DNA of 64,000 bases from Roseateles oligotrophus (lineage in GTDB: Bacteria > Pseudomonadota > Gammaproteobacteria > Burkholderiales > Burkholderiaceae_C): NCBI RefSeq assembly GCF_025717515.1, contig NZ_JAJIRN010000003.1, positions 248,001-312,000 on the forward strand, read 5' to 3'. The notes under the pieces are model-generated. The model did no database searches. It saw only the letters and a program-made list of their open reading frames with translations, and was not told the DNA's origin. Shown here one piece after another: positions 53,420 through 62,587 of this stretch; position 1 is the stretch's first letter; each line of letters begins with the position of its first letter. Made by a program: the position numbers and the translations under genes.

Positions 53420-55393
53420 TCAGGGCGTTTTGTCGGGCGCCCTTGCGTCCACGGGCCAGTCGAGCGCAACGCTGAGCCCGCCGCTCTGGCTTGACTCCAG
53501 CCTCAGTTGAGCGCCCAAGGCGGCGGCGCGGGCCTGCATATTGCCTATCCCGTGGCGTCGAACCGGCGAGTCGGCTTGCTGCGATGACGGCTGATCGTTC
53601 AAATCGATACTCATGCCCACACCGTTGTCGGCGATCCTCAACAGAATCATGGCCGGCTCGCCGACCCGGTACTCGGCGCTCACGGTCACTTCGGTGGCCC
53701 GCGCGTGCTTGAGAATATTGGTGAAGGCTTCCAACAAGATGCGCTGCACTTGCAGGACCTTCTGAGGCGACAAGTTCGGCAATGCCGGCAGGTCGTCCAC
53801 TTGCCAGATCACCCGAATACCCGCGGACTCAAGCCGCGCCTGCAAGCGGTAGCGCAGGGTCGCCAAGACGGTCAACAAATCGTCGTGCACCGGTTGCAGA
53901 GAATCGACCGCCATGCGCATTTCGTCCAAGGCATGTTGCACCTGTTCATGCAGCACAGCAGGCTCTGCGCCAGGGCGCGCCACCATATTCAGCAAGCCGA
54001 CCAGTTGGGCGCCGACGCCATCGTGAATCTCGCGCATCATGCGTTGCCGCTCGTCTTGTACCGATTGCTGGTGGCGCTGCTCGCGCAGTCCATCGAAGGC
54101 CTGTTGCAGTTGCTGCTCGCGGTCGGCAACCCTTTGGCCAAGACTGGCATTGAGCCGCACCACCTCCACGCGCGCAGTCACCACTCGGGCAACCAAGCCC
54201 CACAGTGTCGACACCAACATCAACACCCCGGTGTAGTGCGAAATCGAGTAGGCGTCATAGGGCAATTGGTTGCGCAGCAGCAGCAGATCCCGATACGAGA
54301 GCAGCAGGAAGACCAAGGCGGTGGCGGTCATCAGCGCGGTATCGACACTGCCCTCATGCCAGGCCTTGCGCGCCAGCAAGCCCACCAGCACAAAGAAGAA
54401 CAGCAGGCCGGGCGCAATCGTCACGGCCATCAGTTGCTGAAAATTACTGAAAACCCCGAGCAACAACAGGATTGAATTCAGGCCGGCATAGGCCCACAGC
54501 GAAGCTTCCACGCGGGGCCAACGCAGCTCTGCAAAGCGCAAGACAAAAAGCCCGAACAGCGCATAGAACCAGCAATTTCCCGCGACAACGAGTGAGGTCC
54601 ACGCCTCCAGTGAGAGCGGCAATTGCTCCAAGAAGAGATTGCTGTTACGCGCCGCCCAGGCCAGGCTGGCTAGGCCAAAAAAAAATAGGAAAAGCCGATC
54701 CTGGCGTTGACGGAGCCAAGTCAGCAGCATCATCAAGCCGGCCACCAGACTGACCGTACCGGACAGCATGGCCCCCTCGAACTGCCAAAAATTACGCCGC
54801 TTAAAGACCGGCCGCAGCGCTGCATAGTCGGCTAGTTGCGGTGCTGCTAGTCCGGCTCGGTACTGGCCCGAACCGCTCACTTGCACCAATACCTCGTTGC
54901 CCGCAGCGCGCAGCAAATCGCTCGGCAGCACCACCAGCAGCGGCGCGTTCCAGCTGAAGGTGATGCCGGGCCGCTCGGCGCGGCGCTCCCACAGCTGGGA
55001 GCCGTTCAAGAGCAAGGACCCGCTCGTCGCCAAACGCGACAACAAGAGCGCCTGGGTCTGCGCACTGCCACGATCAAAGCGCAGCCGATACCAAACGCTG
55101 CCTTGGTAAAAGGGGCGGCTGACTTTCCAGTTGTCCGGGAGCGTGACAGGCTGCCAGTCGGCGGCCACGGGCGGTCGCTGCTCTTCCGACCCAGCATCCG
55201 GTAGCCAGTACTCGGCCACACTCAAACTCTGGCCGGGCCATTGGTGATGCTCTTCGGCCAGGGTGCCCGACACCCATAGCGCCACGCCCAACAAGGCGGC
55301 GCAAAGCAGCGGCATCAGCCAACGCCGCCCGACTGGGGGTGCCGGGGCGGCCAGCTTGACCGGGTTCAGGCGGTCAGCCGCCTTTTCATTCAT
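53420..55393 (-). CDS. 7TMR-DISM-type sensor histidine kinase
   Basis: 657 residues. A signal-anchor helix (about 25-45), a jelly-roll extracellular domain (about 55-190; GSVWYRLRFDRG, WNAPLLVVLPSDLL), seven membrane helices (about 205-410), a coiled coil, then a HisKA_3 dimerisation domain with His457 (MREIHDGVGAQL) and a HATPase with N-box EAFTNILKHARA, DNGVGM and HGIGNMQ. It fits the NarL-type regulator encoded 8 bases overlapping upstream. The ligand for the jelly-roll may be a sugar or peptide; it is unknown. Confidence 0.92.
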   Translation of the reverse strand: MNEKAADRLNPVKLAAPAPPVGRRWLMPLLCAALLGVALWVSGTLAEEHHQWPGQSLSVAEYWLPDAGSEEQRPPVAADWQPVTLPDNWKVSRPFYQGSVWYRLRFDRGSAQTQALLLSRLATSGSLLLNGSQLWERRAERPGITFSWNAPLLVVLPSDLLRAAGNEVLVQVSGSGQYRAGLAAPQLADYAALRPVFKRRNFWQFEGAMLSGTVSLVAGLMMLLTWLRQRQDRLFLFFFGLASLAWAARNSNLFLEQLPLSLEAWTSLVVAGNCWFYALFGLFVLRFAELRWPRVEASLWAYAGLNSILLLLGVFSNFQQLMAVTIAPGLLFFFVLVGLLARKAWHEGSVDTALMTATALVFLLLSYRDLLLLRNQLPYDAYSISHYTGVLMLVSTLWGLVARVVTARVEVVRLNASLGQRVADREQQLQQAFDGLREQRHQQSVQDERQRMMREIHDGVGAQLVGLLNMVARPGAEPAVLHEQVQHALDEMRMAVDSLQPVHDDLLTVLATLRYRLQARLESAGIRVIWQVDDLPALPNLSPQKVLQVQRILLEAFTNILKHARATEVTVSAEYRVGEPAMILLRIADNGVGMSIDLNDQPSSQQADSPVRRHGIGNMQARAAALGAQLRLESSQSGGLSVALDWPVDARAPDKTP

Positions 55394-56060
55394 TCAGCAG
55401 ACCCAGCTGGCGCGCTTCAAACACCGCCTCGGTCTTGTTGTGCACATCGAGCTTGCCATAGATATTGCGCACATGGCTTTGCACCGTCGAATGCAAAATG
55501 CCCATTTTTTGAGCAGATTCGAGATAGGTAAAGCCGCGCGCGACCAGGTTCAAGACTTCGGACTCGCGTGGCGACAAAGCCTCGGTCTGCTGCGTCGCCA
55601 CACGCGGCGCGGGCGCTTGAGCCTGGCCGTGCTGCCAGCGCATCAGCAATTGGCGCGCAATGATGGGCGACATCGGCGAGCCGCCTGCGTGCAAACTCAT
55701 CACATGAGCGGATAGATTGGACTCGGTGTCATCTTTCAGCAAATAGCCACTGGCGCCGGCCTCAAAGGCCTCGAGCATATTGGCCTCATCACCAAACATG
55801 GTGATCACCATCACCGCGCAAGCCGGCTGCATGCGGCGGCCGCGGCGGATCACGTCTTGCCCCGAGCAGTCGGGCAGGCCGAGGTCGACCAGCAGCACAT
55901 CGACCGCGTTGTCGGCCAACCAGGCCAGCAGCTCCTGCCCGCTGGCGGCCGCAAACGCCAGGCGCAAGCTCGGTTCAAGCCGAATCACCCGCGCCAGACG
56001 CTCGCGCATGTCCAACTCGTCTTCGACCAGGGCAACGCTGACGCAGGGGACGGAGTTCAT
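55386..56060 (-). CDS. NarL/LuxR-type response regulator
   Basis: 224 residues from ATG 56060. The receiver has acidic VEDELD near the start, phospho-acceptor Asp59 (LLVDLGLPD) and a lysine in YLLKDD. A LuxR-type helix-turn-helix follows (LSPRESEVLNLVARGFTY ... STVQSHVRNIYGKLDVHNKTEAV). The kinase gene's start overlaps this stop by 8 bases, so the two form one operon with regulator first. It is divergent from the Pro-Thr lipoprotein gene, which is a plausible target. Confidence 0.92.
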   Translation of the reverse strand: MNSVPCVSVALVEDELDMRERLARVIRLEPSLRLAFAAASGQELLAWLADNAVDVLLVDLGLPDCSGQDVIRRGRRMQPACAVMVITMFGDEANMLEAFEAGASGYLLKDDTESNLSAHVMSLHAGGSPMSPIIARQLLMRWQHGQAQAPAPRVATQQTEALSPRESEVLNLVARGFTYLESAQKMGILHSTVQSHVRNIYGKLDVHNKTEAVFEARQLGLLNE

Positions 56061-56267
56061 GTGAATAGGCTGCGCCGCTTTAGGTGAGGGTGGCCGATGT
56101 TCGCACAGGCGGGGTCGTTTCGGGGCCGGGTCGGTACCCCATGAACTGCGGATGTGCAAGGCCTGGCTTGTCGATAAGGTTCGTCACTGCTGCTGGGTTT
56201 GCTAGCGGCTCAAGCCGACGGCCTCGCCACGGACTTCTTTGACGATTCACTTGGGAGAGTAAAAATC

Positions 56268-58046
56268 ATGACGACACAGAATTGGGAACGCAAACTGGTC
56301 GGTTTGGCGCTGAGCGCCTTGGTCGTGGGCTGCGGTGGCGGCAGCTCAAGCTCTGACCCCGCCCCGACCCCGACCCCAACGCCTACGCCCACGCCCACGC
56401 CCACGCCCACGCCCACGCCGACCGTCACCAGCTTGACGCTGAGCGGCACCGCGACACGCAGCTCTGGCTTGGGCGGCAAGGCCTTCGCGGCCAAATGCGC
56501 GGCCGGCAGTGGCAGCGGCACCACCAAGTCTGATGGCGGCTACAGCGTCGACATCGAAGGCGGCAAGTGGCCTTGTCTGGCCCGCGTCACCGAGGACGAC
56601 GGTACTCAGCTGCATTCCATCGCGCAGGGCAGTAGCGGTGCCACCAGCGCTACGGCCAACATCACGCCGGTCACGCAACTGGTGGTCGCGCGGCTGGCCG
56701 GCGCCGAACCTGCCGCCTACTACACGGCGTTTGACAGTGCCGCAGCGGCCTTTGTCACGCCCGCAGCGGTGGCCAATGCACAGACGGCCGTGCTGAGCAC
56801 CTTGAATTCCGGCGGGGTGGACCTGAGCGCCGCCGGCGACGTGATCAACGCCGCCGCCGTGACACCGGCCTACACCGCCGCGCTGGTGGCGCTGGACAAG
56901 GCGCTGGTCAGCAGCGGCACCAAGCTGGCCGACCTGACCACGGCGGTGGTCAACACCACGCCGACCAAGGCCGACGGCACTCCCGTCATCATCGTTGGCC
57001 TACCGAGCCTGCCGCCCGAAAGCATCATCAAACCGGCGGCGTCCAACTGCGCGGCGGTACGCAGTGGCAAATACCGTGTGGTCATACCGGTGCCCGGCGC
57101 GCCGATGAGCGAGCAGGCCGACAGCTTTGATCTGAATGCATCGACGGGCGTGAGCACCAATGCCGATGGCACTGTCGACAACATGATTCCCAATGGCGCA
57201 TGCCGCTATCGGACCAACGATGGCAAAGACGATGTCGTGGTGTCACCGGCCGGTGTGATGGTGGCGCGGATTGCCGATGGCGCCCAGTTCCGCACCGCCA
57301 TGGCCTTTCCAGAGCAATTGCACGCGCTGGCCGAGTTGGCCGGTACTTGGAGCGGCTTGGGCATGAACGCCTGGGACGGCGCGGTCGGCTTTGGCGCCGT
57401 TGCGGCCACGGTGACCTTTGGGGCGGACGGCAAGATCAGCGCCGGCTCGGCGTGCTCGCATCCTTCAAACTGGGATGTCGTCAGCTGCGCCAGCTTCACA
57501 CCGAGCAAGCAGGCCTTGCGTGTCAACGCAGCCGGCGGTTTCGACCTGATGAGTGACACTGGCACGGTCGACGGGCGCGGCTTCATCTACCAGTCCGGCA
57601 GCGGTGACCTGATGTATGTCCAGGTGTATGCCAAGGGTGAGTTCAATATCTGGACCAAACAGCGTGTCAACAGCCTGCCTGCCGTGGCCCAAGTCAAGAC
57701 GAATTGGAGCTTTGGCATTGATGAGCAAATGTTGTCCAGCGGCGCAATTTCGGCCGACACCAACACCGTCGTTTCGGTCGACGCGGTCGCGGGCAGCTGG
57801 GTGCGCAAGCAAAAGTCGGTGGGCGGCACGAGCACGGGCACTGACGAGCATTCGGAAACCTGGTTGCTTAACAGCCCACGCAATGGCTATAACTACCGCG
57901 CCGCCGGCACCGCCTTGGCCGGCGACGGATCAACGTTGACGATCAACCAGGTCACCAGCATGGGTCTGCGCGGCATGGGCGTCACGGCGGTGTTGAACCA
58001 AAGCAAAAAGCGCTTCCAGTTCTCGGTCGAACAGCCGGCGCCTTGA
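56268..58046 (+). CDS. lipoprotein with Pro-Thr repeat, unknown function
   Basis: 592 residues. A signal peptide ends at a lipobox (ALVVGC, Cys about 22), then GGGSSSS and a Pro-Thr linker (about 30-52), so the rest is held away from the membrane. The region at 53-150 resembles a carboxypeptidase-like beta sandwich (SGLGGKAFAAKCAAGSG), and the rest is Ala/Thr-rich without a named domain. No catalytic motif is visible. The upstream two-component genes may control it. Confidence 0.72.
   Translation: MTTQNWERKLVGLALSALVVGCGGGSSSSDPAPTPTPTPTPTPTPTPTPTPTVTSLTLSGTATRSSGLGGKAFAAKCAAGSGSGTTKSDGGYSVDIEGGKWPCLARVTEDDGTQLHSIAQGSSGATSATANITPVTQLVVARLAGAEPAAYYTAFDSAAAAFVTPAAVANAQTAVLSTLNSGGVDLSAAGDVINAAAVTPAYTAALVALDKALVSSGTKLADLTTAVVNTTPTKADGTPVIIVGLPSLPPESIIKPAASNCAAVRSGKYRVVIPVPGAPMSEQADSFDLNASTGVSTNADGTVDNMIPNGACRYRTNDGKDDVVVSPAGVMVARIADGAQFRTAMAFPEQLHALAELAGTWSGLGMNAWDGAVGFGAVAATVTFGADGKISAGSACSHPSNWDVVSCASFTPSKQALRVNAAGGFDLMSDTGTVDGRGFIYQSGSGDLMYVQVYAKGEFNIWTKQRVNSLPAVAQVKTNWSFGIDEQMLSSGAISADTNTVVSVDAVAGSWVRKQKSVGGTSTGTDEHSETWLLNSPRNGYNYRAAGTALAGDGSTLTINQVTSMGLRGMGVTAVLNQSKKRFQFSVEQPAP
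56367..56420 (+). repeat. hexanucleotide tandem repeat encoding the Pro-Thr linker
   Basis: Nine six-base units, of which five are perfect ACGCCC (56385-56414), flanked by ACGCCT and ACGCCG and two ACCCCN units. Each unit adds one Thr-Pro pair, so slippage would change linker length without breaking the frame. Confidence 0.85.
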
Positions 58047-58062
58047 CGGGTTGGCTGAATGA

Positions 58063-58088
58063 AAAAGGGCGCCCATCGGCGCCCTTTT
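58063..58088. terminator. bidirectional Rho-independent terminator
   Basis: AAAAGGGCGCC / GGCGCCCTTTT with a CATC loop gives a seven-base GC stem with A and T runs on both sides. It lies between the convergent lipoprotein and thioredoxin-like genes and can serve both. Confidence 0.9.
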
Positions 58089-58099
58089 CGTTGTCAGCA

Positions 58100-59686
58100 T
58101 CAAGCCTTCTTGCCCGGTGCCTTCAACAGCCCCTCGCAAGTCGCACGCTGCTTGTCGGCCGCGTCGACCTTGCTGCAGATGCCGTCTAACTGCGTTTTCA
58201 AGCGGGCGATGTTCATATCATGCTTGCCGTCGGCATTCCACTTGACCAGCGCTCCGCCGACTTTTTGCAGCGAGCGGGCGCTGCGCTCATAGAAAGCCCC
58301 CTTGTCCTGCGCGGCTTCGCTGAACAAGAGCGCGGCGGTTTTTTCGATGCGGGCGGCGTCTTGCGGCGCCAGCTCGGTCAGCGCGGCCATATAGCCGGAG
58401 CCCCATTGCAGCCGGGTCGCAGGGCCTTCGCTCTTGTTGTAGCTCTCCTCATACCAGCGCAACGCCTCGTCCTTGCGGCCTTGCTTCTTGGCATTGCCGC
58501 CGAGTTGGCTCATCAGGTAATAAGGTGAATGGCTCTTGGCGAGGCTGGCCTTGAGCAATTCGTCGCTGTCCTTCCACTGGCCGGCATAACCGAGTAAATA
58601 AGCGGCCGAACTGATGACGGCCTGGCGCTCGTAGCCATCGGTGATTTCGCGGTCGGCCTTGGCCGCGGCTTCCTTGACCTCTTTGACCAGGGCCGGGCTC
58701 AACTTGGGCGCCAGCTCGGTCTTGGCCAGATCGAGGCGGGCCAGGTCGACGCGGGCATTCAAGGCGCCCAGGCGGTCGGCGCGTGACAAGCTGGCGTCGG
58801 CTTCCAGGCGCTTCAAGGCGACTTCAAACTCGCCAATCAGCTTGGCGCGGGCTGCGCCCGCTTCAGGCGTTAGCGTCTTGACGATGTCGGCGGCGCCATT
58901 GCTCAACACATCCATCTGCGCGCGCGACTCGGCCGGGCTGGCCAGCACGCCCTGCACCAGACCGGCAAGCTTGGCATCCGGCTTGACGCCCTTGCCCTCA
59001 TCGCTGGCGCTCAGGGTCTTCAACCACAAACGCGTCGTCGTTTCGGTATCAACGCCTTGCGAGGCGGCCGCCAGTTGCGCAAGCAAGGCCGGCAACTCGG
59101 CGGCGGGCACCAACTGCGACTCACCGGTTTCCCAGGAATAGAAGCCCAACAAACGCCATTCATTGGCGCTGAGCTTCTTGCCGGCCTTGGCATCGGCCAA
59201 CACATCGCCTACGGGGCGGCCACCGGCTAGGCCTAACTGCAAGACCTTGATCACCTGCGGCGCGTCGATTTCGCCTGGCAAGCGGGTAATCTCGCGGCCA
59301 TCGGCGCTGAACAGAATCATCGTCGGGTAGCCGCGCACCTTGAAGCGGGTGCCGAGCTTTTGCGCGCCGGGCGAGTCGCCGTCGATATGCACCGGCACGA
59401 TGGCCTGGGTCTGCTCGATGAAGTCCTGGCGGTTGAACAGCGTGGCCTTCAGTTGATTGCAGGGCGGGCACCATTTGGCACCCCAGTACAGCAACACCGG
59501 CTTCTTTTCGGCGCGGGCCTGGGCGAAGGCTTTTTCAATATCGGCGTCGGCGCCGGCCTCTTGCCAGGCGACGCTGGCGTTGGAGGGGGCCATCGCATAG
59601 GCCACAGGCGCCTGACAAAGCAAGACCAAACTCAGGGCGGCGGCAGCGGTGGCGGCCAAGGCGGAAGGGCGACGGTTTATCTTCAT
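58100..59686 (-). CDS. exported thioredoxin-like protein with long helical C-terminus
   Basis: 528 residues with a signal peptide (about 1-32). A thioredoxin domain (about 40-160) has WCPPC (about 75), the redox motif, and the cis-proline region RGYPTMILF. A long alpha-helical part (about 170-510, alanine-rich) contains TPR-like stretches (AYLLGYAGQWKDSDELL, LRWYEESYNKSEGP). It may handle disulfides in the periplasm with a helical scaffold for partners. Total length is far above simple thioredoxins. ATG 59686 was chosen for the signal peptide. Confidence 0.82.
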   Translation of the reverse strand: MKINRRPSALAATAAAALSLVLLCQAPVAYAMAPSNASVAWQEAGADADIEKAFAQARAEKKPVLLYWGAKWCPPCNQLKATLFNRQDFIEQTQAIVPVHIDGDSPGAQKLGTRFKVRGYPTMILFSADGREITRLPGEIDAPQVIKVLQLGLAGGRPVGDVLADAKAGKKLSANEWRLLGFYSWETGESQLVPAAELPALLAQLAAASQGVDTETTTRLWLKTLSASDEGKGVKPDAKLAGLVQGVLASPAESRAQMDVLSNGAADIVKTLTPEAGAARAKLIGEFEVALKRLEADASLSRADRLGALNARVDLARLDLAKTELAPKLSPALVKEVKEAAAKADREITDGYERQAVISSAAYLLGYAGQWKDSDELLKASLAKSHSPYYLMSQLGGNAKKQGRKDEALRWYEESYNKSEGPATRLQWGSGYMAALTELAPQDAARIEKTAALLFSEAAQDKGAFYERSARSLQKVGGALVKWNADGKHDMNIARLKTQLDGICSKVDAADKQRATCEGLLKAPGKKA

Positions 59687-59844
59687 ATCTGCATCCGGGC
59701 GGCCCGGGTCGGGCCAGCACTTGAAATGGGTGGTGGCGCATTGTGAGGCTTGGCGCAGAGCCTCGATATCCGGGGAACAACCAAGCTTGATGTGGCTGGC
59801 GCCGCGATGAGGGCCGGCGCGACGCCCCGGGGCTATTGCCGCCC

Positions 59845-60642
59845 TCACGCCATGATGTTCGCTCCGCCATCGATATACACCGTGTTGCCGGAGATATGCC
59901 GCGCATAGCGGGTCGCCATATAGGCGCAGGCATAACCAACGTCCAGAATGTCAACCAACTCGCCCAGCGGCGCGCGCTGTTCGGTCTCATGCAGCAAGGC
60001 CTCAAAGTCCTTGATGCCCGAAGCGGCGCGGGTCTTCAAGGGGCCGGGCGAGATCGCATGGACGCGAATGCCCTGGTGGCCCAACTCGAAAGCGAGGTAG
60101 CGGCACGAGGCCTCCAGCGCCGCCTTGACCGGCCCCATCACGTTGTAATTGGGCACGACCTTGTTGGCGCCGTGATAGCTCATCGCGAACAGGGTGCCGC
60201 CGTCCGTCATCAAGGGCGCGGCTAATTTGGCCATGCGGATGAAGGAGTGGCAGGACACATCCATCGCCTTGCCGAAGCCCTCGGCCGAGCAGCTCAAAAG
60301 ACCACCTTGCAGGTCTTCCTTGGGCGCGAATGCGATCGAATGCAGGACGATATCAAGCTTGCCCCAACGCGCTTCAATCTGCTCGAACACGGCCTCCAAC
60401 TGGCCGGGCTGGGTGACGTCAAGTGGCAGGAATAGCGGCGCTTCGATCGCGCGCGCCAGCGGCTCGACATGAGGCCTTGCCTTCTCGTTCAGAAAAGTCA
60501 CCGCTACCTCCGCGCCCAGCTCTTTGAAGGCTTGCGCGCAGCCCCATGCGATCGAGCTTTCGTTGGCAATGCCGACGACCAGGGCCTTCTTGCCGGCCAA
60601 GGCTTGGTTGTTGCCGGCGGCGGCTTCATGCTTGCTGTTCAT
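59845..60642 (-). CDS. fabI: FabI-type enoyl-[acyl-carrier-protein] reductase
   Basis: 265 residues. The NADH site is VVGIANESSIAWGCAQ (about 23-38), and the catalytic Tyr-x6-Lys is YNVMGPVK (about 160-167). The conserved SYHGANKVVPN segment precedes it. FabI reduces enoyl-ACP in the last step of fatty-acid elongation. ATG 60642 has GGAG nine bases upstream. No other fab gene is near, so this may be a second copy (paralogue) rather than the housekeeping enzyme. Triclosan or isoniazid-type sensitivity cannot be judged. Confidence 0.9.
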   Translation of the reverse strand: MNSKHEAAAGNNQALAGKKALVVGIANESSIAWGCAQAFKELGAEVAVTFLNEKARPHVEPLARAIEAPLFLPLDVTQPGQLEAVFEQIEARWGKLDIVLHSIAFAPKEDLQGGLLSCSAEGFGKAMDVSCHSFIRMAKLAAPLMTDGGTLFAMSYHGANKVVPNYNVMGPVKAALEASCRYLAFELGHQGIRVHAISPGPLKTRAASGIKDFEALLHETEQRAPLGELVDILDVGYACAYMATRYARHISGNTVYIDGGANIMA

Positions 60643-60956
60643 CTGCAGACTCCTTGACTTCAAATAGGGGTACCAGCGTTTGGCACAGGATCAAAAACAC
60701 CCGGTTCTCTGGAAGTTTCGCATACGCACTTGTGCGGTGCAGCAAACTGATCTTGCAGCCCATTTATTGCGTGCGTGTGTCGAGCAATCTCGGCCCAAGT
60801 GCTCGGCGGGCGAGTGACTGCGGCGGCCAAAAGGAGCTTCAGACGCACCCGCAGGCAGCGGAATCCGCGACCTCGCGCGCGCCTAGCCGGCCGCCTTCAA
60901 GCGCGCCATAGGATGGAGCCGTCGAAGCTAGCCAAAAATTGGACCAACGATTGATC
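60643..60956. other. intergenic region between fabI and the tandem lipoproteins
   Basis: 314 bases with divergent promoters expected at both ends. No gene, strong palindrome or terminator stands out; open frames here have no ribosome site or family resemblance. Confidence 0.6.
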
Positions 60957-61697
60957 ATGAAGATGAGCATGCGCCTTCAAAAAACCTCAATCTGGCTCGC
61001 GCCGGTTGTGCTGATGTGGCTGAGCGCCTGTGGCACCGTGGCGCCGATTGCGATGACGCCGCCGCAGGGCTTCGAGGCACAAAGCGACGCCTTCTTGGCC
61101 GGCAATCGCAGCGCCGACAGCGGCTTGTTTGCCAATGAATCTTTCGACCTGGGGCCTTACCGGGTGACCGATGTCAAGCGTGACTGGGCGGACTCCAAGG
61201 CCAGTTTCAGCCTCGGACCGCTGACCTGGGGCAAGAGCAGCAACGGTTTCGCCTATGTGCTGCGGGCCTCCAACTCAACGCTGCATGGGCGCTGTGAGGT
61301 CAATAACGGCGAAACCCGACTGCCGCTGTCGGTCAGCATCATCCCCTTGCAAAGCAGGTTTTCGCTGAAATGTGACTGCCAAGGCGATGGCGCGCCGGCG
61401 CGCATGGAACTTGCCAGCAACTCCGGTTGGCAGCAGCAAGACGCATGGTTGCCTGAGAGCCTGAAGCTGACGATTGGAGAGCAGAGCTTTAGCGGCAGCC
61501 CCTTTGATCACCGCGGCCTTGCGATGAGCGATGGGCGGGCCTTTGTCGGCTATCGCTTTGACGGGCAGGCCGGCCCGGCGGCGGCGGTCGGCCTGTTTTC
61601 GCCCGGCGAGGTCTGGCTGCACCAGAGCTTGCCGGCCTCGCAGCGGGCGGCGATGACTTGCGCCTTGGCGGGCTTGTTGCTGCACACCGGTCCCTGA
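60957..61697 (+). CDS. putative lipoprotein, first of a tandem pair
   Basis: 246 residues. A signal peptide ends at a lipobox (MWLSAC, Cys about 25). Shared blocks with the next gene include ESFDLGPYRVTDV (about 61-73), AGRCE-like HGRCEVNNGE, and a C-terminal VWLHQSLPASQRAAMTCALAGLLLH. Two cysteines in KCDCQGDG suggest disulfides. No known domain. The pair is a tandem duplication; function unknown. Confidence 0.7.
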   Translation: MKMSMRLQKTSIWLAPVVLMWLSACGTVAPIAMTPPQGFEAQSDAFLAGNRSADSGLFANESFDLGPYRVTDVKRDWADSKASFSLGPLTWGKSSNGFAYVLRASNSTLHGRCEVNNGETRLPLSVSIIPLQSRFSLKCDCQGDGAPARMELASNSGWQQQDAWLPESLKLTIGEQSFSGSPFDHRGLAMSDGRAFVGYRFDGQAGPAAAVGLFSPGEVWLHQSLPASQRAAMTCALAGLLLHTGP

Positions 61698-61835
61698 AAA
61701 TCGGTTCATGTCGGCCGAGTCGGGTGAGCTTCTTGCTACCGAGAGTGGCGAAATTCGATACTCGGCAGAATCTCCACACCGGCTCGAGCCGATGGCTAAA
61801 GTGCGAGCTCATCCGACCTGTTTGGGACAAGCATC

Positions 61836-62579
61836 ATGCCGATGATCAACAAGACTTCAAACTGCCTGGGCCTGGCGGCGCTGCTGACCCTGCTGGCCGC
61901 CTGCGCTACGCAGCACGCCTTGGTCACGCCCGAGGGTTTTGCTGGGCAGAGCCAAATTTTGCCCGCCTCAAATCGCAGTCGCGCGACCGGGCTATTGGTC
62001 GATGAGTCCTTCAATCTGGGGCCTTACCGGGTTACCGGCATCGAAGGTAAATCCGGCAGTTCCGCCAACTCGAAAGAGATCAACGGCGTCAAGACAGAAA
62101 ACAAGCGCAGCGGCTTCAGCTTCCGCCTGCTGGGTGGCCCCAGCGGGCTGACCGAGTGGGCGGGCCGCTGCGAAAGTCGTTCACAAGATGTCAGTACCAA
62201 GCTGGCTTATGGCATCTCGCAGCAGCAGGGGCGGGGCTTGTTCAGCTGCGTCTGCAGCAGCAAGGACCAGCATGAAGCCACGCTCAGCATCGCCAGCGAC
62301 CGCAGCTGGCAAGGCTTGAGTGGCTCAAGCAGCTTGAGTTTGAGCATCGCGGTGGATGGACAGACCTATCGGGTGGCGCGCTATGACGGCAACGGCCAAA
62401 CGGTGCCGGCTGACGAACCCTTCTATGGCTACCGTGTTGATGGGGGGAATGGGGCGGTGGCCGCTCTGGGGCTGGCTTATCCGGGCACCGTTTGGCTGCA
62501 TGAAAGATTGCCGGCGCCGCAACGCGAGGCGATGACTTGTGCGATCGCCGGCTTGATGCTGCACCGCGGCCCGCAGTAA
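61836..62579 (+). CDS. putative lipoprotein, second of a tandem pair
   Basis: 247 residues from ATG 61836. Lipobox LLAAC (Cys about 24). It shares ESFNLGPYRVTGI (about 60-72), WAGRCESRSQ, SCVCSSKDQH and VWLHERLPAPQREAMTCAIAGLMLH with the preceding gene, but the middle is diverged and richer in serine and glycine. No known family. The two genes are separated by 138 bases and may be expressed separately. Confidence 0.7.
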   Translation: MPMINKTSNCLGLAALLTLLAACATQHALVTPEGFAGQSQILPASNRSRATGLLVDESFNLGPYRVTGIEGKSGSSANSKEINGVKTENKRSGFSFRLLGGPSGLTEWAGRCESRSQDVSTKLAYGISQQQGRGLFSCVCSSKDQHEATLSIASDRSWQGLSGSSSLSLSIAVDGQTYRVARYDGNGQTVPADEPFYGYRVDGGNGAVAALGLAYPGTVWLHERLPAPQREAMTCAIAGLMLHRGPQ

Positions 62580-62587
62580 GTTCATGG

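Noticed and set aside
56367-56420. CRISPR-like repeat array
   Set aside because: Units are six bases long, contiguous and in frame within a coding sequence; no spacers.
60546-60911. 121-codon plus-strand frame between fabI and the tandem lipoproteins
   Set aside because: It begins inside fabI, has no ribosome site and encodes a low-complexity Arg/Ser/Pro-rich sequence with no recognisable domain.
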